A model generated the notes under the pieces. The model saw only the letters and a program-made list of their open reading frames with translations, had not been told where the DNA came from and searched no databases. A DNA stretch of 64,000 bases from Ruminococcaceae bacterium UBA3215 (lineage in GTDB: Bacteria; Bacillota; Clostridia; Oscillospirales; Ruminococcaceae), in the NCBI GenBank assembly GCA_002363155.1, contig DEWH01000002.1:32957-96956 (forward strand). The letters are read 5' to 3'. This document shows positions 44,694 through 53,051 of this stretch, piece after piece (position 1 is the first letter of the stretch; the number at the start of each line of letters is the position of its first letter). Both the position numbers and the translations under genes were made by a program.

Positions 44694-45968
44694 ATGAAAA
44701 TGACGTTAAAGCTTATTGCAGCCGCACTCGCTGCGGTAACGGCGATGTCCTGCACGACGGTGAGCGCCTACGCGGACAAGCTCGAATCCAACGGCGGGAT
44801 AATGTACCGCTATTCCGACAGAGGACAGTACCTCGGCAGATTCACCGGCTGGGCAAAAAGCCGGGGCAAGATGTACTACTATCTTGACGGCGTAAAAGTC
44901 ACGAAGAATACGGTGATAAACGGAAGGCGCTTCAAATTTGACAGGAACGGCGTCTATCTCGGCAAATACACAGGCTGGACGCACTCCGCGGAAGGTGTGA
45001 GATACTGGAAGAACGGCGAAATGTACACCGACTGCTGGATAAAGATGAAGAACGGGAAATACCGTTATCTCGGAAGCGACGGCTGTATGCGCACGGGCTG
45101 GTCACTCGTCACCCGGAACGGCAAGGGAAAGTTCAGCTTTTTCGACAGCAACGGCTACTGGGACGGAAAGACATACAATACCGGCTACGGTCCGGAGACT
45201 CTTGCGGACGTATTCAAGGATATCGACTTCTTCTCCGCGGAGGAGTATTACGCCGAAGTCCGGAATATAGACGAGGATTTTCCCGACGAGTTTTACGGGA
45301 GCGAAATACTGCTCGGTATTCTTGATCCCGATCTTTACCGTCCGCTCACCTGGGACAGCGCAAGGGGCGGTATCGGAGATATCACGGATAATATGGCAAA
45401 AATAGTTATCCGAAGCTCCGAGAGCGACAGCCTTGAACTTGAGATCGCTGACGGCGGCGTCGGACACGAAGCATACCTTTACTGCCCCTATTACGGATTC
45501 GGGCTGAAGCTTTCGGACAGATACGCTTTCTCAAAGCTTGCAGATGAGATCGGGCTTCGCGAATGGGACTACACACAGACGGCAGGAGATGATGAGGAAG
45601 TGACCGAATACGAGGAGCCGGAGCCCCTCGACTATGAGACAGAACAGAAAATAATCGCGGACTTTCTTGAATACAAATCGTCAAACAGCTTCTGGCGGAA
45701 CATAAAACCTTCGGAACTGCGTGTTATAGGGTATTACGGTACATACAGAAGCGGCGAGGTAGTGATAGTTTACGGTGACGAGTTTGAATGCACCGATGAT
45801 TACGTTGAACTTGAGATCGCGGGATATACCGTCGAAGTAGGAAGCGGAAGCTATGAACTCCTGCTCCACCGTAACGGCACATTCGTTCCGCTGGCGAAGG
45901 CGTACGATCTCGGATATCTCAGCAATGATGATATTGCGGCAATAGCTTATTATTCACAGAACCGGTAA
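44694..45968 (+). CDS. Secreted protein with cell-wall-binding-type repeats, paralogue A
   Basis: 424 residues, ribosome site CGGAGGAAATCAAT. Signal peptide 1-27 (ending VSAYA). Then three or four aromatic repeats at about 30-160 of the type GWxxxxGxxYYY...DG, as in choline- or glucan-binding CW repeats (FTGWAKSRGKMYYYLDG, YTGWTHSAEGVRYWKNG, MRTGWSLVTRNGKG). The C-terminal ~260 residues are acidic and not recognised. The first 40 residues nearly equal those of the next gene, so the pair arose by tandem duplication followed by exchange of the C-terminal parts. Probably extracellular, perhaps bound to wall polymers. Confidence 0.75.
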   Translation: MKMTLKLIAAALAAVTAMSCTTVSAYADKLESNGGIMYRYSDRGQYLGRFTGWAKSRGKMYYYLDGVKVTKNTVINGRRFKFDRNGVYLGKYTGWTHSAEGVRYWKNGEMYTDCWIKMKNGKYRYLGSDGCMRTGWSLVTRNGKGKFSFFDSNGYWDGKTYNTGYGPETLADVFKDIDFFSAEEYYAEVRNIDEDFPDEFYGSEILLGILDPDLYRPLTWDSARGGIGDITDNMAKIVIRSSESDSLELEIADGGVGHEAYLYCPYYGFGLKLSDRYAFSKLADEIGLREWDYTQTAGDDEEVTEYEEPEPLDYETEQKIIADFLEYKSSNSFWRNIKPSELRVIGYYGTYRSGEVVIVYGDEFECTDDYVELEIAGYTVEVGSGSYELLLHRNGTFVPLAKAYDLGYLSNDDIAAIAYYSQNR

Positions 45969-45981
45969 GGAGGAAATCAAT

Positions 45982-47574
45982 ATGAAAAAGACGTTTAAAC
46001 TAATCGCAGCAGCCCTCGCTGCGGCAACGGCAATGTCCTGCACGGCGGTGAGCGCCTACGCGGACAAGCTTGAATCCAACGGCGGGAAGATGTACGTTTA
46101 TTCCGACAGCGGTGAGCCGATAAAGCCCTACACCGGCTGGGCAACGGTAAAAAGCGGAAATACAAGCTACCGGTGCTATTACGCCGACGGAAAGAAACTC
46201 AGAAGCAAGTGGCTGAAAGAGAACGGCAAGCGCACATACTACATCAGAAGCAGCGGAAGAATGGCGACAGGCGATCTTAAGATCGGCAAAGTGAACTACT
46301 GCTTCGGCGATGACGGTAAGCTGATATACGGCGTGAAATTCAGCCTGTCCGACGTTACCGAAAGCGGTGCGGTGCTGACGTTCAGCGGAGTTCAGCAAAA
46401 TGACCCGAACGCGGATCTTACGGGCGGTGATGACTATTATGTTATTCGTAAGAACGCAAACGGAAAATGGGTCAAGGTGAAGTATCTGATAGATAACTGG
46501 GCATTCACCGCTCTCGGTTATCCGTTCTTTGAAGGTGAAAAGCCAGTCGAGCATAAGCACTCGATAAACTGGGAGTGGCTTTACGGCAAGCTCCCTGTGG
46601 GCGAATACAAGCTTGTCACAGACTACGTTTACCAGCCTAACAAAAACATACCCGTTGACAGGAACCACCCTGATACGATCAAGAAAGTTTATCTCCCGTT
46701 TAAGATAACCGAGAACAACAGCAATATCGGTGAGTTCGGCTTCGATTTCGAGATCACCAAAAAGTCAGCGACACGCATTGAGTTCAATGCTGTCCGCACC
46801 GGCGCATACAAGGGCGAGGTTGACTGGGATTTTGAATGCTACGACATCGAGAAGTCAACAGGTGCGGATCCGGAACTTGACTGGGAGCTGTACAACGGAA
46901 TATCGCTGATAAACACAGCCGGCTGTGAAGTGCTCGGCATAGAGCCGGACTCCGTCACTCCTTTCAGAATTACGTGGACAGGCTCATACGGCAGTCTGCC
47001 GGAAGGCTCCTACCGCATTCATATCGTCCTCGGCAACAACTACGCAAAGAAGGATTTCTATATCCCGTTCAAGGTAACGGAAGCGGAAGCCGCGAAAACA
47101 GCCGATCTGATAAAGACCGTGCCTGCCGTTAATTACACAACGTTCATAGGACCGCCGAAGCTTTATGTCACAGCGGGCGGCAATACCTACACAGCCTGCC
47201 GCAGCACATCTTCATGGGAAAACGAGGTACCAGGCTCGGGCGAGAGTGGGGGTGAGGAAGCGTGCGGTGAGGGTGCGCTTCACTCGAAGCAGTGGATGCC
47301 GATGATAGATGTGAAAGCGGGTGAGAAGATAACGCTTTCAACTGAGTTCGGTCCCGCGCCCAAAGAAGTCACGGTCAAGTGCTGGGACGAGAAGTACTGG
47401 GAAGACTATGACGCGTATGACAAGTATGAGACTGTCAAGGCAAGCGGAATGACATTCACTCCGAAGAAAGGCGGTTATATCTACGAAGTTTTCTGCAAAT
47501 GGGACAATTTCACCAAAGACGGAGTGCTGATGTCCGGGAACAGCTATTACAGCTTTTTCATAAGAACAAAATAA
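45982..47574 (+). CDS. Secreted protein with cell-wall-binding-type repeats, paralogue B
   Basis: 530 residues, ribosome site AAGGAGGAAATCAAT, 13 bases after paralogue A. Same signal peptide and ADKLESNGG opening; two or three short aromatic repeats (YTGWATVKSGNT, KWLKENGKRTYYI, IGKVNYCFGDDGKL). Then two similar beta domains of ~120 residues (VTESGAVLTFSGVQQNDP and ITKKSATRIEFNAVRTG) each ending with a FKVTE/FKITE strand, so an internal repeat of immunoglobulin-like domains is likely. The last domain is unrecognised. Terminator follows. Confidence 0.75.
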   Translation: MKKTFKLIAAALAAATAMSCTAVSAYADKLESNGGKMYVYSDSGEPIKPYTGWATVKSGNTSYRCYYADGKKLRSKWLKENGKRTYYIRSSGRMATGDLKIGKVNYCFGDDGKLIYGVKFSLSDVTESGAVLTFSGVQQNDPNADLTGGDDYYVIRKNANGKWVKVKYLIDNWAFTALGYPFFEGEKPVEHKHSINWEWLYGKLPVGEYKLVTDYVYQPNKNIPVDRNHPDTIKKVYLPFKITENNSNIGEFGFDFEITKKSATRIEFNAVRTGAYKGEVDWDFECYDIEKSTGADPELDWELYNGISLINTAGCEVLGIEPDSVTPFRITWTGSYGSLPEGSYRIHIVLGNNYAKKDFYIPFKVTEAEAAKTADLIKTVPAVNYTTFIGPPKLYVTAGGNTYTACRSTSSWENEVPGSGESGGEEACGEGALHSKQWMPMIDVKAGEKITLSTEFGPAPKEVTVKCWDEKYWEDYDAYDKYETVKASGMTFTPKKGGYIYEVFCKWDNFTKDGVLMSGNSYYSFFIRTK

Positions 47575-47580
47575 CCTACA

Positions 47581-47615
47581 AAGACCGCTGTGCGCATTTG
47601 CCGTACAGCGGTCTT
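47581..47615 (+). terminator. Terminator of the secreted-protein pair
   Basis: AAGACCGCTGT ... ACAGCGGTCTT with 11-bp stem, then ATTTCG. A GAGATTT-type tract (47636-47690) follows. Confidence 0.8.
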
Positions 47616-47683
47616 ATTTCGACAGACTCAGCGCCCCCTCTCTGAAATCTCTCATCTCTCTGCATAATCTCTTAAAATCTCTC

Positions 47684-47712
47684 TTGAAATCGGGGTAAAA
47701 GTATGCTATAAT
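47684..47712 (+). promoter_or_regulatory. Sigma-A promoter of the GNAT-smpB operon
   Basis: TTGAAA at 47684-47689, 17-base spacer, TATAAT at 47707-47712. The -35 box is the last unit of a GAGATTT-type tract. Confidence 0.8.
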
Positions 47713-47741
47713 AAGAAAAAAGCGCGAAGGGACGTGATGAT

Positions 47742-48185
47742 ATGATAAAACTGCGTGAAGCACAGGCTACCGATCTGAAAGACCTGCTGAACCTGTTTTC
47801 CGAGATGTACGGTAAAGAAGTCGAACAGACCGATGAAAAAACAACACTGATCTGGAACAGAATGCTGACCGATCAGTTCTACCACATTATAGTTGCGGAA
47901 GAGGACGGAAAGATCGTCTCGACCTGTTCCTGCATCATTATCCAGAGCCTTGCATACGAGCATCGCCCTTACGCAATTGTTGACAATATCGTCACCCGGA
48001 GCGAGTACAGGGCGCAGGGTCTTGCTACCGCGTGCCTTGAAGAAGCGGCGCGAATCGCAGAGAGCGAGGGCTGTTTCCGAATGATGCTCGCTACAACATC
48101 AAAACTCGAATCCACTTACAGGTTCTACGAAAAGCTCGGCTATGACAGGAACGAGATGACCGCGTTCACACAGTGGCTTTTCTGA
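47742..48185 (+). CDS. GNAT family N-acetyltransferase
   Basis: 147 residues. GNAT fold with acetyl-CoA loop RSEYRAQGLATACL and the C-terminal TYRFYEKLGYDR. Substrate unknown. First gene of a run with smpB 10 bases later; such GNAT genes have no fixed link to smpB. Confidence 0.9.
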   Translation: MIKLREAQATDLKDLLNLFSEMYGKEVEQTDEKTTLIWNRMLTDQFYHIIVAEEDGKIVSTCSCIIIQSLAYEHRPYAIVDNIVTRSEYRAQGLATACLEEAARIAESEGCFRMMLATTSKLESTYRFYEKLGYDRNEMTAFTQWLF

Positions 48186-48195
48186 CGGAGGGCAA

Positions 48196-48657
48196 ATGGC
48201 AGAAAATCTGAAAACTATTGCGGACAACAGACAGGTCCGCCACGAATATTTCATTCTCGAAAGCATCGAAGCCGGCATAGAGCTTACCGGCACCGAGGTG
48301 AAGTCCATACGCGCCGGAGGTGTAAATCTCCGCGATTCGTGGATAGAGATAGAAAACGGTGAGGCATTTGTGAAGCAGATGCACATATCCCCTTACGAAA
48401 AGGGCAACATATTCAACAAGGACCCTATGCGCGAACGCAGGCTCCTTATGCACAAGCGGGAGATAATGCGCCTTTTCGGTCAGGTCAAGCAGGGCGGTCT
48501 TACGCTCGTTCCCGTGTCGCTCTATTTCAAGGGGAGCAACGTTAAGGTGCAGGTGGGTCTCTGCAAGGGCAAAAAGCTCTATGACAAGCGTGCATCAATG
48601 GCGGAGCGTGACGCGAAGCGCACCATAGACCGCGCGATAAAGGAGCGCAACAGGTGA
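48196..48657 (+). CDS. smpB: SsrA-binding protein
   Basis: 153 residues, standard length. SmpB binds tmRNA and brings it to stalled ribosomes. Motifs: NRQVRHEYFI, ELTGTEVKSIRAG, NLRDSW, HISPY, LYFKG, VGLCKGKKLYDKR, and the basic C-terminal tail AERDAKRTIDRAIKE that enters the mRNA channel. No ssrA gene was found nearby. Its stop overlaps the next start. Confidence 0.97.
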   Translation: MAENLKTIADNRQVRHEYFILESIEAGIELTGTEVKSIRAGGVNLRDSWIEIENGEAFVKQMHISPYEKGNIFNKDPMRERRLLMHKREIMRLFGQVKQGGLTLVPVSLYFKGSNVKVQVGLCKGKKLYDKRASMAERDAKRTIDRAIKERNR

Positions 48658-49313
48658 AGCGGTTCTTTGCGCTGATGTCTGCTCTGGCATTTGCGCTGAT
48701 ATGCTCTGTAACAGCCGGCGCGGAAGAAAGCTCATACACGCTTACCCCGAACACGGTCTCCGAATGGGAAGTGTTATCCGGTACAGGCATAAAATATATG
48801 CCGGAGCAGAAAATATACTCTGTTTCGGGGAGTATGGAGCTTGAAATAGAAGTTTCCGGCGGTGTATATCTGTACTGCGATATGGGCGGTTTCGGGCATT
48901 ACGACAACGGCGCAGGAAGCGGTTCAAACATCAGTTACATCTGCTATAACGAGGTCGGTGCAGTAACAGAGCCCTACCCTGTCGTTCAGACCGTACCCTC
49001 GGACGGTAAATTTCACCGTGCGCAGATCGGCACAGCGGAGATGCTTGCAGGCATACCGGACGATGTTCATTCCATAAGGTTTTCGATCACGGCTGATAAG
49101 AACCACTATATCAAAGGTTTGTATATCTATTCAAGCGATATGGGAGCAAGGGATATGTCTGCATTCAGCTGGAGCGATGCAGGAAACGGCGGAAACATCG
49201 AGCCGAACGCAAGCCGGGCTACTTACTGGATAATGGCGGGAGGAGTGCTTGCCGCCGCGCTCATCATGTTCGGCATAAGGAAATGGAAAGACCGGATAAG
49301 GAAAGGAAAATGA
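48654..49313 (+). CDS. Hypothetical secreted protein with C-terminal membrane helix
   Basis: 219 residues. Signal peptide 1-22 (ending TAGAEE), a beta-rich outer domain with many Tyr and Gly, and one helix at about 190-207 followed by a basic tail (RKWKDRIRKGK), i.e. a type-I membrane protein. No family recognised. The ATG overlaps the smpB stop (GTGAAGC context), and its own stop overlaps the HMA gene, so the three genes are translated together. Confidence 0.65.
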   Translation: MKRFFALMSALAFALICSVTAGAEESSYTLTPNTVSEWEVLSGTGIKYMPEQKIYSVSGSMELEIEVSGGVYLYCDMGGFGHYDNGAGSGSNISYICYNEVGAVTEPYPVVQTVPSDGKFHRAQIGTAEMLAGIPDDVHSIRFSITADKNHYIKGLYIYSSDMGARDMSAFSWSDAGNGGNIEPNASRATYWIMAGGVLAAALIMFGIRKWKDRIRKGK

Positions 49314-49519
49314 ATATGGAACTTACAATGAAGATCGAAGGAATGATGTGTCCGCACTGCGAGGCATCGGTAAAAAAAGCACTCGAAGCGATACCCACTG
49401 TTGACAGCGCTTCCGCAAGCAACGAAAAAGGCGAGGCAGTTGTAAAGCTGAACGCCGAGACCGACTTCGCCGTGCTGAAAAAGGCTGTCGAAGACCTCGA
49501 TTATAAAGTCATCGTCTGA
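49310..49519 (+). CDS. Heavy-metal-associated (HMA) domain protein, CopZ-like
   Basis: 69 residues from ATG 49310 (ATGA overlap with the upstream stop; AAGGAAAGGAAA as ribosome site; ATG 49316 is an alternative). Metal motif GMMCPHCEASV with the Cys-x-x-Cys pair of copper chaperones, and the beta-alpha-beta pattern to LDYKVIV. Likely binds Cu(I) in the cytoplasm. No copper ATPase or CsoR adjacent. Confidence 0.85.
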   Translation: MNMELTMKIEGMMCPHCEASVKKALEAIPTVDSASASNEKGEAVVKLNAETDFAVLKKAVEDLDYKVIV

Positions 49520-49593
49520 GAGGGTCGCTTGCGCTCGAGAAGGTCGCTTGCGCTCGAGAGGGTCGCTAACGCTCGAGAAAGTCGCTTACGCTC
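49518..49593 (+). repeat. 4 x 19-bp tandem array
   Basis: Four units of exact 19-base period directly after the HMA stop: GAGAGGGTCGCTTGCGCTC, then copies with A for G at two places and TAACGCTC or TTACGCTC ends. Each unit has GTCGCTTGCGCTC-like inner symmetry. Similar CTCGAGCGC words stand at 24557-24590. Not coding. Confidence 0.85.
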
Positions 49594-49599
49594 GAGACT

Positions 49600-49735
49600 T
49601 GGGGGAAACCTTTCTGAAGAAAGGTTCTCCCCCAAACCCCCTTCCAAAGACTTTTAATCGCTCCGCAGTTAAGGGAGAAAGCTATCAGAACAGAATAAAA
49701 GCCTGCTGAAACTCGTCTGTTCAGCAGGCTTTATT
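49600..49735 (+). repeat. Composite repeat with terminator
   Basis: GGGGGAAACC...AAAGGTTCTCCCCC, ATCGCTCCGCAGTTAAGGGA (matches 18391-18410) and a CCTGCTGAA terminator at 49698-49732 (AAAGCCTGCTGAA ... TTCAGCAGGCTTT). It ends the GNAT-smpB-HMA transcript. Confidence 0.8.
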
Positions 49736-49840
49736 ATATGATGTGAGCATCTCATCTCCGTGTTACGGGATTTGGGTGCAGGGCTTGCCCTGCCGCGGGA
49801 CGGGGGCGCGCAGCCCCAGAACCGTCTGTTAAGACGCGCG

Positions 49841-50590
49841 TCAGCGCAGCTGTCTGAGACCCGTTTGGCGGAAAGATTCTTCGCGGTACTCGCGGGGACT
49901 GCACCCGCGGAGTTTCCGGAAAGTTCGCGCGAAATGGCTGTAACTCGAAAAGTTCAGAAAATCCGATATATCGGTGAGCGAATAGTCCGAGCTGCGCAGA
50001 AGATTTTCGGCAGCTTCGATGCGCTTTTCCGTGATGTAAGATGAGATCGTCATGCCCGTTTCGCGCCGGAAACTTGATGACAGGTATGAGCTGTTCAGCC
50101 CTACTGTCACGGCAAGTTCCGCACAGCTTATCTTCTCGTGCAGGTGGCTGTTGATGTACTCCATACACTTGATTATATGGCGCGGGAACGGGTTCTTCTT
50201 CTTCGCGGCAGTCACCGCTTTCACAAAATATCCGATCATCTCGTCGTGTATCGTGATAAGCTCATCTATGCTCCGCGCACAGTCATATTTCCGGATATAG
50301 ATATCGCTTGCGTTGTATGCCTTCTCCGGCTCCATTCCGCCCTCTATCGCAAATCTCGTCACAAGCGTGATGTTGCAGATGCACAGATACAGCATATTTT
50401 TCAGCGGATCGTCGGACAGATGCCCTGTCTCGCCGGAAAACAGTATCTTCCGCGATTCCTCTACCGCCCGCATATCGCCCCTGCGCACATACTCGTACTG
50501 GAGCATCTCCTTGTCGTAGCGGTGATGATTGAAATTATTCTCGCTGTTTAAAAAACGCAGATATTCTACTTTCTCGTCTGTACTGCTCAT
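49841..50590 (-). CDS. AraC family transcriptional regulator
   Basis: 249 residues from ATG 50590, preceded by CCGGAGGCGATAAG; an upstream in-frame ATG at 50647 has no ribosome site. The C-terminal ~100 residues hold two helix-turn-helix units (ISCAELAVTVGLNSSYLSSSFRRETG and YSLTDISDFLNFSSYSHFARTFRKLRG). The N-terminal half is helical and resembles the YSIRK/AraC-type sensory part of Clostridia regulators, not a cupin. It points away from the aldo/keto reductase gene and shares its upstream region, which holds heptad copy 3. Confidence 0.9.
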   Translation of the reverse strand: MSSTDEKVEYLRFLNSENNFNHHRYDKEMLQYEYVRRGDMRAVEESRKILFSGETGHLSDDPLKNMLYLCICNITLVTRFAIEGGMEPEKAYNASDIYIRKYDCARSIDELITIHDEMIGYFVKAVTAAKKKNPFPRHIIKCMEYINSHLHEKISCAELAVTVGLNSSYLSSSFRRETGMTISSYITEKRIEAAENLLRSSDYSLTDISDFLNFSSYSHFARTFRKLRGCSPREYREESFRQTGLRQLR

Positions 50591-50670
50591 CTTATCGCCT
50601 CCGGACTGTACTCCTGTTATTTTACCACAAACCGCCTGCCCGGTCAAGCAGAATATAATTCATACTGAAT

Positions 50671-50773
50671 CAGTGTCTATCCGTAGAGAAACAATGTAAT
50701 TTCGTCACGATTCAGATATGCGCGCAGAGCGCGCACAATAATTGTGCATTGTGAATTGTGAATTGTGAATTTG
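50671..50773 (+). repeat. Dispersed heptad-repeat element, copy 3
   Basis: GTGTCTATCCGTAGAGAAAC, TAATTTCGTCACGATT, GCGCGC-AGA-GCGCGC hairpin, then CATTGTG and AATTGTG heptads and GAATTTG. It lies between the AraC gene and the aldo/keto reductase promoter. Confidence 0.85.
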
Positions 50774-50789
50774 TCTATAACAGTATCAG

Positions 50790-50818
50790 TTGACAAACAA
50801 AAGAACGGGTGATATAAT
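50790..50818 (+). promoter_or_regulatory. Sigma-A promoter of the aldo/keto reductase gene
   Basis: TTGACA at 50790-50795, 17-base spacer, TATAAT at 50813-50818: a consensus match. Confidence 0.9.
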
Positions 50819-50871
50819 GAAGCTGTCAGAAATGACGGCAGACACGGTTCAAACGCGAAAAGGAGTTTACT

Positions 50872-51867
50872 ATGTATATTGCAGATGACAGCAGATATTC
50901 GGCAATGAAATACGGCAGATGCGGAAAGAGCGGACTGAAGCTCCCCGCCGTATCACTCGGACTGTGGAAGAATTTCGGATTCGGTTCGAGCTTTGAGAAC
51001 GTGGAGAAGATGTGCTGTACCGCCTTCGATCTCGGCATCACCCACTTCGATCTCGCCAACAACTACGGCAATCCCTACAACGGTTCCGCCGAGGAGAACT
51101 TCGGCAAGGTGCTGTCACGCGATCTCGGAAAATACCGCGATGAGCTGTGCATCTCCACTAAAGCCGGCTACGGTATGTGGGACGGACCCTACGGCGACAA
51201 GGGCGGAAGCAGGAAGTACCTCATCTCTTCCCTTGACCAGAGCCTTAAAAGAATGGGGCTGGACTACGTTGACATATACTATCATCACATCTTCGACCCC
51301 GATACTCCGCTGGAAGAGACCGCTCTTGCACTCGATCATATCGTGCATCAGGGCAAGGCGCTTTATATCGGCATTTCCAACTATAACCGGCAGCAGACTG
51401 CTGAAATACAGGCGATCTTCCGTGAGCTTAAAACCCCGTTCATCGTGAACCAGCCGTCATACTCCATGCTCAACCGCTGGGTGGAGGAGGACGGGCTTGA
51501 TGAATACTGCTATGAGAACGGCATAGGGCTTGCGGTATTCTCCCCGCTTTATCAGGGCTTCCTCACCGACAGATATCTCAACGGTATCCCTGCCGATTCC
51601 CGCATAGGAAAAGGCGATACCTGGATCGCATCACAGCTTGACGAGAAGATGCTGAACAAGCTCCGCGGGCTGAACGAGATAGCATCTGCACGCGGTCAGA
51701 AGCTGTCGCAGATGGCGATATCGTGGCTCCTGCACAATAAGGCAGTTGCTACGGTGCTTATCGGTGCGAGCCGTCCGGAGCAGATCGCGGACAATGTTAA
51801 GGCAGCTGACCGCAGAGATTTCTCGGAAGAAGAGATCGCCAAGATAGAGAATATCTTAAAATCATAA
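50872..51867 (+). CDS. Aldo/keto reductase, YghZ/GPR type
   Basis: 331 residues. Aldo/keto reductase barrel: GITHFDLANNYG with the active-site Asp and Tyr, STKAGYGMWDGPYGD (the W-x-GPYG insertion of L-glyceraldehyde-3-phosphate reductases), VDIYYHHIFD with the catalytic His, and NADPH-site LIGASRPEQI near the end. It likely reduces small aldehydes such as L-glyceraldehyde 3-phosphate or methylglyoxal; which is not certain. Own promoter and terminator. Confidence 0.9.
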   Translation: MYIADDSRYSAMKYGRCGKSGLKLPAVSLGLWKNFGFGSSFENVEKMCCTAFDLGITHFDLANNYGNPYNGSAEENFGKVLSRDLGKYRDELCISTKAGYGMWDGPYGDKGGSRKYLISSLDQSLKRMGLDYVDIYYHHIFDPDTPLEETALALDHIVHQGKALYIGISNYNRQQTAEIQAIFRELKTPFIVNQPSYSMLNRWVEEDGLDEYCYENGIGLAVFSPLYQGFLTDRYLNGIPADSRIGKGDTWIASQLDEKMLNKLRGLNEIASARGQKLSQMAISWLLHNKAVATVLIGASRPEQIADNVKAADRRDFSEEEIAKIENILKS

Positions 51868-51902
51868 GAGTATTGTTCTATGAAGAATCTGTCAGATTTC
51901 CG

Positions 51903-52000
51903 TGTTACGGGATCTATTTAGGGGGTCCAGCCCCCTTTTTAAAGGGGGCTGGCGGGTCCGGGCAGCGCCCGGGTCTCAAGCGAAGCGCCCGGTCTCAAGC
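51903..52000 (+). repeat. Composite intergenic repeat, short copy
   Basis: TTTAGGGGGTCCAGCCCCC, TTTTTAAAGGGGGCTGGCGG, then GGGCAGCGCCCGG and two GGTCTCAAGCGAAG units. Confidence 0.75.
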
Positions 52001-52002
52001 GA

Positions 52003-52040
52003 AGCTCCTGCGGTAACGGCTTACCGCAGGAGCTCTTTTT
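52003..52040 (+). terminator. Strong intrinsic terminator before cotJA
   Basis: AGCTCCTGCGGTAA ... TTACCGCAGGAGCT with a short CGGC loop, followed by CTTTTT. It isolates the cotJ operon from the reductase gene. Confidence 0.9.
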
Positions 52041-52122
52041 CTGTTTATGCCTTAACACTTCCCCGGCACCAGGCATATAATAATACAGCCAACCGGCAAT
52101 AAGACAGAAAGGAAGAGATCGC

Positions 52123-52314
52123 ATGAATTTCAGCGAATGTGACAGAAACAATATGTCCGACAGCGTTAAAGAGCGCGTCGGATATGCCTATGTGCCGTTT
52201 CAGAAGCTCGGACGCGTTTATACGCCCGAAAAAGCTATGGTGCAGGGTACGATATTCCCGGAACTCGATATAGGTATCGGAGAGTATGAGAGGGGGCTTT
52301 ACGATGGAAAATAA
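52123..52314 (+). CDS. cotJA: Spore coat associated protein CotJA
   Basis: 63 residues, ribosome site AAAGGAAGAGATCGC. CotJA pattern: GYAYVPFQKLGRVYTPEKAM then GTIFPELDI. Member of the cotJABC operon, made in the mother cell under sigma-E in Bacillus; CATATAAT at 52074-52081 could be part of a sporulation -10 element, but I cannot confirm a -35. Its end overlaps the cotJB start. Confidence 0.9.
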   Translation: MNFSECDRNNMSDSVKERVGYAYVPFQKLGRVYTPEKAMVQGTIFPELDIGIGEYERGLYDGK

Positions 52315-52573
52315 CAGGAACACCATGACTTCCGCACAGCTTATGCGCAAGCTCAGCGAGGCTATGTTCTACATGACAGACCTCAACCTCTATCTCGATA
52401 CCCACCCCGATGACACGAAGGCTCTCAGTATGTTTGAGGAGGCTTCCTGCAATGCGAAAGCCTGCTTTGACGCATTTGAGAAGCGGTGCTATCCCCTTGT
52501 TGCAGCTTCCGGCGACTGCGATGACAGCTGGGAATGGCTCGTCGGCGTGTGGCCGTCGCAGAAAATGGCATAA
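52304..52573 (+). CDS. cotJB: Spore coat protein CotJB
   Basis: 89 residues from ATG 52304, overlapping cotJA by 11 bases. The helical CotJB domain is clear: MRKLSEAMFYMTDLNLYLDT, DTKALSMFEE and WEWLVGVWPSQ. It is thought to help place CotJC in the inner coat. Confidence 0.92.
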   Translation: MENNRNTMTSAQLMRKLSEAMFYMTDLNLYLDTHPDDTKALSMFEEASCNAKACFDAFEKRCYPLVAASGDCDDSWEWLVGVWPSQKMA

Positions 52574-52586
52574 GGAGGGCTGAGGT

Positions 52587-53051
52587 ATGTTCATATTCAC
52601 GAAAATGACGCAGATACCGGTCAGGATAAACAACAAGAACCCGAAACTTGCAAGCTATATTCTTTCACAGTACGGCGGTCCCGACGGCGAGCTGGGAGCA
52701 TCTCTCCGCTATCTATCCCAGCGCTTTGCGCAGACGGATAAGAGCGGTATCGCGCTTCTCACGGACATCGGCACCGAGGAACTGGGGCATCTTGAAATGG
52801 TAGGAAGCATAGTGACCCAGCTGACAAAGGGCGAGGGAGCGAAAAGCTTTGACCGCTACGGAGTCGGAGATTACTACATCGACCACGCAAACGGCGTATA
52901 TCCGGCAAGCGCCGCCGGCGTTCCGTTCAGCGCGGCTTACCTGCAAAGCAAGGCTGACCCTATCGCGGATATCATGGAGGATATGGCGGCGGATGGTGAC
53001 ACTGCGAAATTTATACCTTTAGAGAACCACTGTTTACAACTTAAGAACTAA
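52587..53051 (+). pseudogene. cotJC: CotJC, manganese-catalase-like coat protein, cut by the integrated element
   Basis: 154 codons, of which about 143 are CotJC. Family motifs: YGGPDGELGASLRYLSQR, LLTDIGTEELGHLEMVG (metal-ligand Glu/His), AAGVPFSAAYLQSKADPIADIMEDMAADGDTA. CotJC proteins are normally ~190 residues and continue with a KARATYE-type helix and a REREIVHFQRF metal helix; here the frame turns into KFIPLENHCLQLKN and stops. The switch falls at about 53003-53010, 130 bases from the stop of a serine recombinase gene, as expected for an element inserted in cotJC. The lost part contains metal ligands, so the product should be inactive unless the element excises. Confidence 0.85.

Noticed and set aside
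48658..49313. tmRNA (ssrA) gene next to smpB
   Set aside because: The sequence after smpB is a coding frame with signal peptide; no tag-peptide reading or tRNA-like ends were found.
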